Assembly: GCA_030612225.1 (NCBI GenBank)
Contig: JAUWOH010000030.1
Coordinates: 1-14,957, forward strand
Reading direction: 5' to 3'
Source: Desulfobacteraceae bacterium
Lineage (GTDB): Bacteria; Desulfobacterota; Desulfobacteria; Desulfobacterales; JAUWMJ01
DNA length: 14,957 bases
The stretch's first letter is position 1. Every line of letters starts with the position of its first letter. Position numbers and translations under genes: made by a program. This document shows, one piece after another, positions 1 through 6,849 of the stretch. Under the pieces are notes generated by a model that saw nothing but the letters and a program-made list of their open reading frames with translations, had not been told where the DNA came from and did no database searches.

Positions 1-1
1 A

Positions 2-454
2 GCAGATATGATTGAAATAGGCCCAGGAGTATTTCTCACAGGAGAAATTCCGCGCAAAAGTGAGTTTGAGAAAGGTGATGCCAATATGATCGCTTGTTTG
101 GCCAATGGTGAAAAAATCCAGCCGGACCCATTGAAGGACGACCTCTCTTTAATAATAGATTCAGACCAGGGCCTGATTCTTGTGCTCGGCTGTGCTCACG
201 CCGGCATGATCAATATTATCGAGTATGCTATGGAAAAAATGAATCGCGATAAAATACACGCGATTATAGGCGGCACACATTTGGGTTTTTCAAGTGAAGA
301 ACAATTTGATGAAACGTTAAAAGTAATCGATAAGTACAAAATTGATCTCCTGGGTGTTTCTCACTGCACAGGATTGCCGAAAGCCTCCCTGCTGCACGCT
401 AAACTTAAAGAGCGATTTTTCTTTGGAACCGTTGGTTCAACCCTGGAAACTTGA
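2..454 (+). CDS. Metallo-beta-lactamase-fold hydrolase, C-terminal part (5' end outside window)
   Basis: The frame is open through the left edge, with Ala-Asp codons preceding the first visible Met at position 8, so this is the C-terminal ~150 residues of a longer protein; the Met is probably internal. The visible part matches the C-terminal half of the MBL-fold group annotated as 7,8-dihydropterin-6-yl-methyl-4-(beta-D-ribofuranosyl)aminobenzene-5'-phosphate synthase-like. It has GPGVFLTGEIPR near the start, then a hydrophobic strand ending in LVLGCAHAG, then GGTHLGF, then GVSHCTG. The His residues in these last three motifs are the expected late metal ligands of the fold; the HxHxDH motif would lie upstream of the window. 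The family is cytosolic and binds two metal ions; the substrate cannot be told from this fragment. The gene ends at a TGA and faces the aminotransferase gene convergently across about 490 bp of repeat-rich DNA. Confidence 0.85.
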   Translation, partial: ADMIEIGPGVFLTGEIPRKSEFEKGDANMIACLANGEKIQPDPLKDDLSLIIDSDQGLILVLGCAHAGMINIIEYAMEKMNRDKIHAIIGGTHLGFSSEEQFDETLKVIDKYKIDLLGVSHCTGLPKASLLHAKLKERFFFGTVGSTLET

Positions 455-661
455 ATGACATTGCTCAAACCCTATTATGAAATCGGTGAGCATATGCTGA
501 GGGACCGAAGTGCTCCGCCAGTTTACAAATTGGTAGAATACCTTATTTGAAATTCGCCGTTGGATCCAGCTTCGCCAAGACAAGCGTTCTACGCTCATAT
601 CCTTTTAACTTGACGGCTATGTCCTGGATATTGAATTGTAATCTGCATAAATCGCGATGCT

Positions 662-686
662 TTTAGGCCACTTTAAGGGGCCTAAA
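662..686. other. Hairpin in the 455-945 spacer
   Basis: TTTAGGCC (662-669) and GGCCTAAA (679-686) form a perfect 8-bp stem with a 9-nt loop. It lies 208 bp after the stop of the MBL-fold gene. No T-run follows on either strand, so it is not a classic intrinsic terminator. The rest of 455-688 holds no gene that I can support. Confidence 0.45.
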
Positions 687-688
687 TC

Positions 689-947
689 AAATCACCCGTT
701 CTATGGTGGTCTTTGTACACACTTGACACTGTGGGTATTTATGGGAATTCTTGTAATCGCCCAAAAACGTTGAATATCGAATATCGAACAAGTAACCGCA
801 GAATTACGAAGGAAATACTTCGACATTCGATATTCCTTGTTCGATATTCTGCGGTTCAGAAAAAGTACTTACAAAACTGGTAGTTACCATACCTCTTGTG
901 TCAAGTGTGTACACTACGTTCGTCGTTCTATGGGTGGTAGGTGATTT
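689..947. repeat. Imperfect 259-bp palindromic element between convergent genes
   Basis: Nested inverted repeats are centred near 815. The outer arms are AAATCACC (689-696) and GGTGATTT (940-947). The next are GTACACACTTGACAC (715-729) and GTGTCAAGTGTGTAC (898-912), 15 bp and perfect. The inner arms are GAATATCGAACAAG (779-792) and CTTGTTCGATATTC (836-849), 14 bp and perfect. GAATATCGAAT (772-782) also pairs with 825-835, and AACCGCAGAAT (795-805) with 846-856. There is no coding capacity of note. The outer right arm runs into the TAA stop of the aminotransferase gene (946-948). The nesting suggests one small repeat inserted into or grown from another (MITE or REP-like). The transcript could also fold and act as a bidirectional terminator. 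Confidence 0.75.
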
Positions 948-2271
948 AACTCGTAACTTCCAGCAGTACCTCTTCAAAGATAGAAAGACACACATCTATC
1001 TCTTCTTTGCTTACTGTCAGGGCCGGTGAAAAACGAATTGTATTCTCACCACATCCAAGGAGAAGCAGCCCCTTTTCAAAGGCTTTCAATACCACCTCGT
1101 TTCGCCAGGTGCCGGCACGTTCTTTTGTTTCACGATCCTTTACCAGTTCAACGCCGATCATAAGACCTTTGCCACGAACATCGCCTATACACTCTATGGA
1201 ATTTTGCAGGTTCCTAAGCTGATCCATCATATATTTGCCCCGGATCTCGGCATTTTCCATCAACTCGTCTTCCAGCAGTTCAATGGTTGCCAGGGCGGCA
1301 CTGCACGAGATTGGATTGCCGCCGAATGTGGAAGCGTGGGAACCGGCCTCCCAGACCATTATGTCCGATTTTGCCACCATTGCCCCAAGGGGCATGCCCG
1401 ATGCAATCCCCTTGGCAAGAGCCATGATGTCCGGCTCTACACCAAAGTGTTCCATGGCAAACATCTTGCCGGTGCGGCCCATTCCTGCCTGCACTTCATC
1501 AACCACGTATAGAATACCATATTTCTTTGCCACTTTCTGCAATTCAACGTGAAACTCAGAAGGCGGCACTACATATCCGCCCTCACCCTGTATGGGCTCG
1601 ACAAAAATAGCAGCTACTTCTTCCGCAGGCATGGTTGTACGAAAAAGGTTATCCTCCACCCAGCGCACACACTCGATACCACAGGCAGGATAAGACATAT
1701 TGTATGGGCACCGATAACAGTATGCATAAGGGATATGGGTAATTCCAGGTATAAGTGGATTGTAGTGCCTTTTCTGAATCACCTTGCTTGCAGTAAGAGA
1801 TAATGCGCCCATGGTGCGGCCGTGAAATGCACCAAAGAAAGCGATGTTTAGCTCCCGCTTGGTAAACCAGCGTGCGAGCTTGAAAGCTGCTTCCACAGAC
1901 TCGGCACCTGAGTTCCCAAAATATACCTTATTATTTCCGTCCCCCGGCACAAGGCTTGCCAGTTTGTCGGCAAGAGCAATCTGTGATGTATAATAGAAAT
2001 CGGTCCCTGACATGTGAATCAGCTTATCAGCCTGTTTCTTAATAGCGCTGACGACTTTGGGATGGCAGTGTCCCGTTGCACATACGGCTATACCGGCAGT
2101 AAAATCAAGAAAAATGTTGCCGTCCGGATCATCTATCCACAACCCTTTAGCCTTCTCGGCAACAAGGGGATAGTCCCGGGTGTATGAGGGAGATACACGC
2201 CTGTTATCTATATTTATGAGCTTTGCTGCTTTCGGACCCGGAAGAGGTGTCTTTATTTTTGGTAATTTCAT
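946..2271 (-). CDS. Class III PLP-dependent aminotransferase (acetylornithine/4-aminobutyrate type)
   Basis: A 441-residue fold-type I PLP enzyme, full length for the family. Visible landmarks are SGAES (121-125, phosphate binding), FHG (149-151), EPIQGEGG (225-232), DEVQAGMGRTGK (258-269, with Asp258 for the pyridine N) and ALAKG with Lys287 as the Schiff-base lysine. The N-terminus (KTPLPGPKAAKLI) resembles the archaeal/thermophile group that includes Pyrococcus broad-specificity aminotransferases and racemases, so 4-aminobutyrate, ornithine or a related omega-amine is possible and racemase activity cannot be excluded. Odd point: four Cys are clustered at 185, 188, 197 and 201 (CX2CX8CX3C). 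The ATG has a good Shine-Dalgarno (AAAGGAG, about 8 nt upstream). It lies 37 bp downstream of the TrmB-type regulator on the same strand, so the regulator probably controls it. The exact substrate is unknown. Confidence 0.9.
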   Translation of the reverse strand: MKLPKIKTPLPGPKAAKLINIDNRRVSPSYTRDYPLVAEKAKGLWIDDPDGNIFLDFTAGIAVCATGHCHPKVVSAIKKQADKLIHMSGTDFYYTSQIALADKLASLVPGDGNNKVYFGNSGAESVEAAFKLARWFTKRELNIAFFGAFHGRTMGALSLTASKVIQKRHYNPLIPGITHIPYAYCYRCPYNMSYPACGIECVRWVEDNLFRTTMPAEEVAAIFVEPIQGEGGYVVPPSEFHVELQKVAKKYGILYVVDEVQAGMGRTGKMFAMEHFGVEPDIMALAKGIASGMPLGAMVAKSDIMVWEAGSHASTFGGNPISCSAALATIELLEDELMENAEIRGKYMMDQLRNLQNSIECIGDVRGKGLMIGVELVKDRETKERAGTWRNEVVLKAFEKGLLLLGCGENTIRFSPALTVSKEEIDVCLSIFEEVLLEVTS

Positions 2272-2308
2272 AGGAATGCTCCTTTCACAGTTTTATTAAA
2301 TCAAAAGA

Positions 2309-3097
2309 TCAATCGTCAGATTTAATGAACTCATAGATTCTTTTATCCCTGTCTGTAAGTTGCTGTTTCCGGTCATAGACTTTCTGGAGAAAATAATGAT
2401 AGAAGTCATGCCGAAGACTGTCGCGGGCGGAAATTATAAATAATCTATTCCTTGTCCAGTTGATGGGAGAAAGATCTTCTTTCTTCGGTTCAAAAATCCC
2501 GACAAGCGCCTCGGATTTATCAGAAATTATATCAAATGACCGGCCTCCAATAGTATCGGTAAGGCTTTTGGTTTCCGGGTGAACAACCTGGATATCAAAT
2601 GTCAGTGGCATATCCCCCATGGCAACATACTTGATTCCTACACCTCTGGCCTCGGCATCCTTCAGATCTTTTTCAAGTATTTTACCTGCTTTGGGAAAAA
2701 GTCTGACATAAAGCTCTTCATGGGCTGAACGGATCATCTCACCGGCTTTTTTCATTACTTCCAAATAACCCCGGATAAACCATATATATTCATAACTCCC
2801 TTCTTTAGAAACAGCTTTAATCTCTTTTTTAAAAATAGAAAGATTTGAATCAAACTGAGTACGAAGTCTTTTCATCAACTCATCAGGAGGGAGGGGGGCA
2901 TACAGACCGTTTTCGACTTCCAGAGCCAGTCCTTTTTTGGTCATGTTACGCAAAACATCATAAATCCTTGACCTGGAAATACCTGAAAGCCGGCTCAACT
3001 GTGATCCATTGATCGGATGGATAGACACAAGTGAAAGGTAACATGATATTTCGTATTTGGAAAAGCCAAGCTCACGTATTTTAGTGATATTTTCCAT
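2309..3097 (-). CDS. TrmB-family winged-helix transcriptional regulator
   Basis: A 262-residue protein when started at the ATG at 3097 (MENITKIRELGFSKYE). A longer reading from a TTG at 3157 is rejected because that TTG is part of a near-perfect -35 box. Residues 1-80 form a TrmB-type winged helix: LGFSKYEISCYLSLV, then GSQLSRLSGISRSRIYDVL with the recognition helix, then a wing ending LEVENGLYAPLPP. A helical linker (about 80-105) leads to an effector-like C-terminal domain. TrmB proteins are best known from archaea as sugar-responsive regulators; bacterial members exist. The gene is followed by the aminotransferase after 37 bp. A perfect palindrome lies directly upstream of the start, pointing to autoregulation. 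The ligand is unknown; the neighbour suggests an amino acid or amine rather than a sugar, which is inference. Confidence 0.82.
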   Translation of the reverse strand: MENITKIRELGFSKYEISCYLSLVSIHPINGSQLSRLSGISRSRIYDVLRNMTKKGLALEVENGLYAPLPPDELMKRLRTQFDSNLSIFKKEIKAVSKEGSYEYIWFIRGYLEVMKKAGEMIRSAHEELYVRLFPKAGKILEKDLKDAEARGVGIKYVAMGDMPLTFDIQVVHPETKSLTDTIGGRSFDIISDKSEALVGIFEPKKEDLSPINWTRNRLFIISARDSLRHDFYHYFLQKVYDRKQQLTDRDKRIYEFIKSDD

Positions 3098-3098
3098 A

Positions 3099-3136
3099 GT
3101 TATATCTGTTGCTACTTTGTTAGCAACAGATATAAC
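3099..3136. promoter_or_regulatory. Probable operator: perfect 16-bp inverted repeat
   Basis: GTTATATCTGTTGCTA (3099-3114) and TAGCAACAGATATAAC (3121-3136) are exact reverse complements around a 6-nt spacer (CTTTGT). The site covers the -10 box, the inferred transcription start and the leader up to 2 nt before the regulator's ATG. A repressor bound here would block RNA polymerase, the expected layout for autoregulation. The repeat could instead form an mRNA hairpin at the 5' end. Confidence 0.7.
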
Positions 3137-3157
3137 AGACACGAAAAGCAGTGTCAA
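3129..3157 (-). promoter_or_regulatory. Sigma-70-like promoter of the TrmB-type regulator
   Basis: On the minus strand TTGACA (3157-3152) is followed after 17 bp by TATATC (3134-3129). The -35 matches consensus exactly, the spacing is optimal and the -10 is moderate. Transcription would start near 3122, about 25 nt before the ATG at 3097. No clear Shine-Dalgarno is present in this short leader. Confidence 0.65.
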
Positions 3158-3489
3158 GATTTTTTTATCAAACTAACAAAAATCAAACCTGAAAACCATG
3201 TTTACTCAACCCGGGTTGATCTCGTAAAAGGCTATGCTATGCCGCTTTGCGGCACTGCAACTGAAAGTTAACTTGTCTATCATATCATGAGGTGATGTCG
3301 AACTAAAGAAAAAATGAAAGCATGCAGTGACCAAAGTGGTTAATTTAAGCAGCGTATATCGATGGCATCATTTTTTAGAAACGTTCTGCACAAAGGTCCC
3401 GGTCGAACTTTCAGGCTTTCACAGAAAATCCTGGACAAACAGGGTTCAAGAAGTTAATCGGGAGAAAAGTTTTTAAACTAATAAACTTT
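3158..3489. other. 332-bp spacer between divergent genes
   Basis: No gene is supportable here. It holds a perfect 14-bp palindrome TCAACCCGGGTTGA (3206-3219) and a small hairpin GCCGC-TTT-GCGGC (3241-3253). The sequence GTCGAACT occurs twice (near 3297 and 3402). Promoters for the plus-strand pair starting at 3490 should lie in this stretch, but I see no convincing -35/-10 pair. Confidence 0.4.
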
Positions 3490-3861
3490 ATGATGAAAAG
3501 AAATATTATGGAATTTGAATCTCTTCGTGAATATCTCCTCAATAAAAGGGGGGCCTGTGAGGATTTTCCTTTCGGCCCGACCGTCATTGTATTTAAAGTG
3601 ATGGAGAAAATGTTTGCACTTATTCCTTTAGATAAAAAATCATTACGAATAAATCTAAAATGCGATCCTGAACTTGCATTGCATCTTAGGGCAAAATATA
3701 ATGCTGTTCAGCCCGGCTATCATATGAACAAAAAGCACTGGAATACTATTATTCTGGATGGTTCTATTCCGAATGATGAATTATCAACCATGATTGATAA
3801 CTCGTATAACCTGGTGATTAAAGGGCTGAAAAAGGGAGCGTTACCGCATGGATCAATTTAA
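3490..3861 (+). CDS. MmcQ/YjbR family protein
   Basis: A 123-residue protein if started at the first of two ATGs (3490); the second in-frame Met at 3508 gives MEFESLREYLLNKRG, the more usual family start, and neither has a strong Shine-Dalgarno. The pattern is typical of the MmcQ/YjbR fold: an early helix, then EDFPFGPTVIVFKVMEKMFAL, then LRINLKCDPELALHLRAKY, then the GYHMNKKHWNTIILDG motif and a C-terminal helix. Family members are small cytosolic proteins with a CyaY-like fold; a DNA-binding role has been proposed but the biochemical function is not established. Its last 14 bp overlap the start of the iron-sulfur/DUF3786 gene, implying co-translation and perhaps a shared role. Confidence 0.85.
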   Translation: MMKRNIMEFESLREYLLNKRGACEDFPFGPTVIVFKVMEKMFALIPLDKKSLRINLKCDPELALHLRAKYNAVQPGYHMNKKHWNTIILDGSIPNDELSTMIDNSYNLVIKGLKKGALPHGSI

Positions 3862-4675
3862 TAATACCATGGAAATATTCAAGTTACTCGATAAATCAAA
3901 CTGCAAAGAATGTAACAAACCGACATGCCTGGCCTTTGCTGCCGCAGTGTTCCAAGGTCAAAAAAGGCTTGATGAATGCCCTCATCTTGATAGTAAGATA
4001 ATCAAGAGGTATGGCGTGAAAGCCGGCAACCAGGTAACCCGTGAACAGGAGCGAGACGAAACAATCGAGCAGTTGAAAAGAAAAATTACTTCAATAAATC
4101 TTTCTTCATCAGCGCAGAGATTGGGAGCTATTTTTTCTGACGAAAAACTGACAATCAAGATTCTCGGTAAAAACTTTAGTGTTGATACAAAGGGGAACAT
4201 TACAACCGACATACATGTCCATGCATGGATAACCATACCGGTAATCAATTACATAATAGATGGTGCGGGAGTCCCTGTTTCAGGAAAATGGGTTCCGTTC
4301 AGGGAACTGGAAGGTGGAAAGACGTGGTATCGACTTTTCGGGCAGCGATGTGAAAAACCCTTTAAAAAAGTTGCTGATACCTATACGGATCTTTTTGAGG
4401 ACATGATTCACCTTTTCAACGGCAGGCAAGTGGAAAATCATTACTCCTCTGACATTTCACTTGTTTTGCACCCTTTGCCAAAAGTGCCAATCCTGATTTG
4501 TTACTGGAAACCTGAAGATGGCCTTGAATCAAGTCTCAACGTCTTTTTCGATTCAACGGCGGAAGAAAATCTTAACATTGAATCCCTCTATACGCTTGGT
4601 GTTGGTCTTGTGATAATGTTTGAAAAGATCGCTCTGAGACACGGGAAGGTTTCATCAGGCTATGATAATGGATGA
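3848..4675 (+). CDS. Iron-sulfur domain plus DUF3786 protein
   Basis: A 275-residue cytosolic protein. The N-terminus carries Cys19, Cys22, Cys27 and Cys44 (CX2CX4CX16C), followed by ECPHL. This is the 4Fe-4S pattern found in corrinoid Fe-S protein large subunits and related electron carriers. Residues from about 95 to 265 match the DUF3786 layout, with LGKNFSVDTKGNI, HVHAWITIPVINYI, a GKWVPFRELEGG segment and a late CYWKPEDG. The domain is common in anaerobes and has no assigned reaction. The start at 3848 has GGGAG about 9 nt upstream and overlaps the preceding MmcQ/YjbR-like gene by 14 bp, so translation is probably coupled. It ends 40 bp from the convergent lipoprotein gene, with no obvious terminator between. 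A role in redox or metal-cofactor handling is an inference from the Cys motif only. Confidence 0.8.
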   Translation: MDQFNNTMEIFKLLDKSNCKECNKPTCLAFAAAVFQGQKRLDECPHLDSKIIKRYGVKAGNQVTREQERDETIEQLKRKITSINLSSSAQRLGAIFSDEKLTIKILGKNFSVDTKGNITTDIHVHAWITIPVINYIIDGAGVPVSGKWVPFRELEGGKTWYRLFGQRCEKPFKKVADTYTDLFEDMIHLFNGRQVENHYSSDISLVLHPLPKVPILICYWKPEDGLESSLNVFFDSTAEENLNIESLYTLGVGLVIMFEKIALRHGKVSSGYDNG

Positions 4676-4715
4676 GTAACATTTCAGTATCTTGAAAAGC
4701 CGGATCACTTGAATG

Positions 4716-5423
4716 CTATTTTGGCCTACTTTTTGAATGGGTAAATAAGACCCTTTTTTCAGTGTGGTCGGGATATATCTTATAAAGTGGGTTGTTGTAA
4801 AATCCGGGAATACTGTAAATCTTGTTTCTTTCAGGATCATTATCAATTTCCAGAACATGCCACCTGCTGTCATAAAAAGCATTTACCCACATGTGCCCGT
4901 TTGAAATTGCCGCATGGGTGTCAATTCCGGCTGATATCAATAAAGACATCAGCAACAGGGACAGACTCTTGCAGTCCCCTTTTTTATTTTTAACAGTCTC
5001 TTTCACTGTCGGCCACTTGTCCGGCTCCATAAAAAATGCATAATCATTTTGTACATACTTAAATATTTTATATAATTTATAGTCATCTTCCATGTTATCA
5101 GACCACGGCCTGTCTTTGATTTCTAATACTATTTCCGGTTCAATCAGGTTTTTTATGAGCGTGCTTCCCCTATCCGTGTCCACGACAAAATCGTAGGGTG
5201 CATATTCGGTGGAATATCTTTCATTCATATCTTTCATATTCTGTTTTAAAAAAACAACATAATTTTTTTCATCCCATCGCAGGTCAGGTGCAACAATCTC
5301 TTCAGGACTTCTTTCCTTTATTATGGCTGCACATCCGCAAAATATCACAACAAATATTAATGACAGCAGTAAGAAATTTTTTATCCTACCGCCTGGTGAT
5401 ATTTGTGAAAATCTATCTGTCAT
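4716..5423 (-). CDS. Transglutaminase-like lipoprotein
   Basis: A 235-residue protein with a type II signal peptide: MTDRF, hydrophobic residues 17-28, and GC with Cys31 as the probable lipidated residue (FCGCAA; the lipobox is slightly unusual). The mature part has a transglutaminase-like cysteine protease core: KKGDCKSLSLLL with Cys151 on a helix, GHMWVNAF with His177, and WHVLEID with Asp194. The order Cys-His-Asp and the spacing fit this superfamily. Such domains act in the periplasm or at the outer membrane as proteases or as degenerate peptide-binding modules; the substrate is unknown. The ATG at 5423 has GGGAG about 12 nt upstream, a rather long gap. The leader is closely similar to that of the lipoprotein gene at 6679-5867, though the mature parts are unrelated. 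Confidence 0.75.
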   Translation of the reverse strand: MTDRFSQISPGGRIKNFLLLSLIFVVIFCGCAAIIKERSPEEIVAPDLRWDEKNYVVFLKQNMKDMNERYSTEYAPYDFVVDTDRGSTLIKNLIEPEIVLEIKDRPWSDNMEDDYKLYKIFKYVQNDYAFFMEPDKWPTVKETVKNKKGDCKSLSLLLMSLLISAGIDTHAAISNGHMWVNAFYDSRWHVLEIDNDPERNKIYSIPGFYNNPLYKIYPDHTEKRVLFTHSKSRPK

Positions 5424-5527
5424 GTAGTTTTTTCACTCCCGAACCAACTCTCTCTTACCTCTCACATGTAAGCGGGGTCTTCACAAGGAAGGGAAGATTT
5501 TGAAACTGGCGCTTTAGATTATTACTT

Positions 5528-5855
5528 AAGTTTCGCACCCCTATTTTGCAAAAGTCTCAATATAAGATCAGATGTGAATCGAGACGATTATATTATTTTC
5601 TGTAAGGTGATATGTTGGTCACCTTCTCCACCCTTTCGCAGTGTCCTGATATTTGGGCCTGATAGTTGGGATAGACGTACGACTTTATATAATTTAGCAA
5701 CTCATGCACTTTATCCCAAATATCAGGACACGCTGCTAACTGATTATGTTCATATCACCTGGAAGAAAATGATATAACCGTCTCGATTCACTCCTTTGAT
5801 ACAAATCAACTCTTCAGGAATTAAGGCTTCGCTGTAGATAAGGGGTGCGAAACTT
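5528..5855. repeat. Nested ~330-bp palindrome between two lipoprotein genes
   Basis: Three concentric arm pairs are present. AAGTTTCGCACCCCT (5528-5542) pairs with AGGGGTGCGAAACTT (5841-5855), perfect over 15 bp. GTGAATCGAGACG (5574-5586) pairs with CGTCTCGATTCAC (5779-5791), and pairing continues with few mismatches through AGGTGATATG (5605-5614) and its partner (5751-5760). GTGTCCTGATATTTGGG (5641-5657) pairs with 5715-5731, perfect over 17 bp. It sits 11 bp after the stop of the upstream lipoprotein gene (5867) and fills most of the spacer to the next start (5423). No coding region is supported. It could be a mobile palindromic element or a long structured RNA in the intercistronic region. 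Confidence 0.75.
5641..5731. repeat. Possible 91-bp MITE inside the larger palindrome
   Basis: The 17-bp perfect terminal inverted repeats (GTGTCCTGATATTTGGG and its complement) enclose a 57-nt centre. Pairing outside this unit is lost for about 20-27 nt on each side before the outer arms resume, which would fit a small element inserted into a pre-existing palindrome. No clear target-site duplication is seen. Confidence 0.4.
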
Positions 5856-5866
5856 GAGATTTTATT

Positions 5867-6679
5867 TTACTTACGATGTCTACAAGGCATATTTTGGGCA
5901 AATGCTTTAAAAATTTTATGAAGTAATTTGTCTGTCGACGGCGCAGATGGTTGCAGCGTCACCTCAAGAAAGACTCGTACCGGTATTAGAGTAAACGATT
6001 TTATTATATCCTCATCCTTTTCCTCGGAATATGGTGATCTTTCATTTGATTCACTTTCATTAATTTCGCCACTTAATGCCAAAATTCTTTTCTTAAGGTC
6101 ATAAACATCAACTGAAACACTGATGCGTCTCTTAGCAATCAACACTACATCAATTTCCTTAACAATCGGATTCCCCTTCCAATCTGTTTTGGGTGGGATT
6201 TCAGATCTTGGACGTTTCTCCGTGCTTTTACTAACCTCGTTTTCAATGATACGTACTAACAGAAGATATCTGAACGCGGTTTGGCAAGATTCAAGTTTCT
6301 TAAGAAGGTCTAAATTCAATTCCCCAGTGTATTTATAATCGCAAAGAATTGCCTGGTAAAGATCTTTCCCTAACCTTTGCACTGCTTCTTCAACAGGTAA
6401 AATGACAAACTCTTTTCGCACGGAGAGAAAACTGTCTCTAAGCATATCTGCGTACTTGCTGCTTTCCGATTCATCAAGATCATTGACTATGGAAACAACG
6501 CCGCAAACTACCATTTTACCGGCGACAATTTCATCATGAGTAAAGCTTTCATCCTGCTTCAAATTGACAATTTCCGGTATTGTTGCACACCCGTTGCATA
6601 TCACAACAAATAGTGATGATAACAGCAGGAGAATTATCATCCTGGCGCAGGATAATATTTGTAAAAATCGATCGGCCAT
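5867..6679 (-). CDS. Lipoprotein of unknown function
   Basis: A 270-residue protein when started at the ATG at 6679, which has GGAAAG about 8 nt upstream. An upstream in-frame TTG at 6694 overlaps that ribosome-binding site and is rejected. The signal peptide is MADRFLQI, then hydrophobic residues 14-28, then NGC with Cys31. The mature part alternates short strands and helices (EIVAGKMVVCGVVSIVN, then SKYADMLRDSFLSVRKEF), then a YLLLVRIIENE strand, a charged loop and RRISVSVDVYDLKKR. This looks broadly like small lipoproteins with a CsgG/LpoB-like layout, but I cannot assign a family. It lies downstream of mtgA on the same strand, across about 310 bp of repeats. A link to peptidoglycan synthesis is possible and unproven. 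Confidence 0.65.
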   Translation of the reverse strand: MADRFLQILSCARMIILLLLSSLFVVICNGCATIPEIVNLKQDESFTHDEIVAGKMVVCGVVSIVNDLDESESSKYADMLRDSFLSVRKEFVILPVEEAVQRLGKDLYQAILCDYKYTGELNLDLLKKLESCQTAFRYLLLVRIIENEVSKSTEKRPRSEIPPKTDWKGNPIVKEIDVVLIAKRRISVSVDVYDLKKRILALSGEINESESNERSPYSEEKDEDIIKSFTLIPVRVFLEVTLQPSAPSTDKLLHKIFKAFAQNMPCRHRK

Positions 6680-6755
6680 GTGTTTTCTTTCCAAAAATCA
6701 ATTTCTTTGCGTCATTTGCGGCTTTGCAGTGAATAAAACCGATATGTCCCGTTGG

Positions 6756-6803
6756 GGAGCGCTTCGCTTAAGGAGCACTTCGTTTGAGGAGTGCTTCGCT
6801 CAA
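6756..6803. repeat. Three tandem 16-nt repeats
   Basis: The units are GGAGCGCTTCGCTTAA (6756-6771), GGAGCACTTCGTTTGA (6772-6787) and GGAGTGCTTCGCTCAA (6788-6803), directly adjacent and differing at a few positions. Units 1 and 3 contain a small AGCG-CTT-CGCT-like hairpin. They lie in the spacer upstream of the lipoprotein gene starting at 6679. Confidence 0.7.
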
Positions 6804-6849
6804 TGACTGTTTTTCTTGAGGTATAAAAGCTACCGCAGTTGGCTGATCC

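Noticed and set aside
3098..3157. N-terminal extension of the TrmB-type regulator from a TTG at 3157
   Set aside because: That TTG is the start of a consensus -35 box with correct spacing to a -10, and the extension would cross the promoter and operator. The ATG at 3097 begins exactly where family homology begins.
3206..3219. Palindrome TCAACCCGGGTTGA as a second operator
   Set aside because: It is perfect but only 14 bp, unrelated to the 3099-3136 repeat and without a nearby promoter I can support; kept only as a note in the spacer entry.
5574..5777. 67-residue plus-strand reading frame within the palindrome
   Set aside because: It begins and ends inside inverted-repeat arms and shows no protein-like features.
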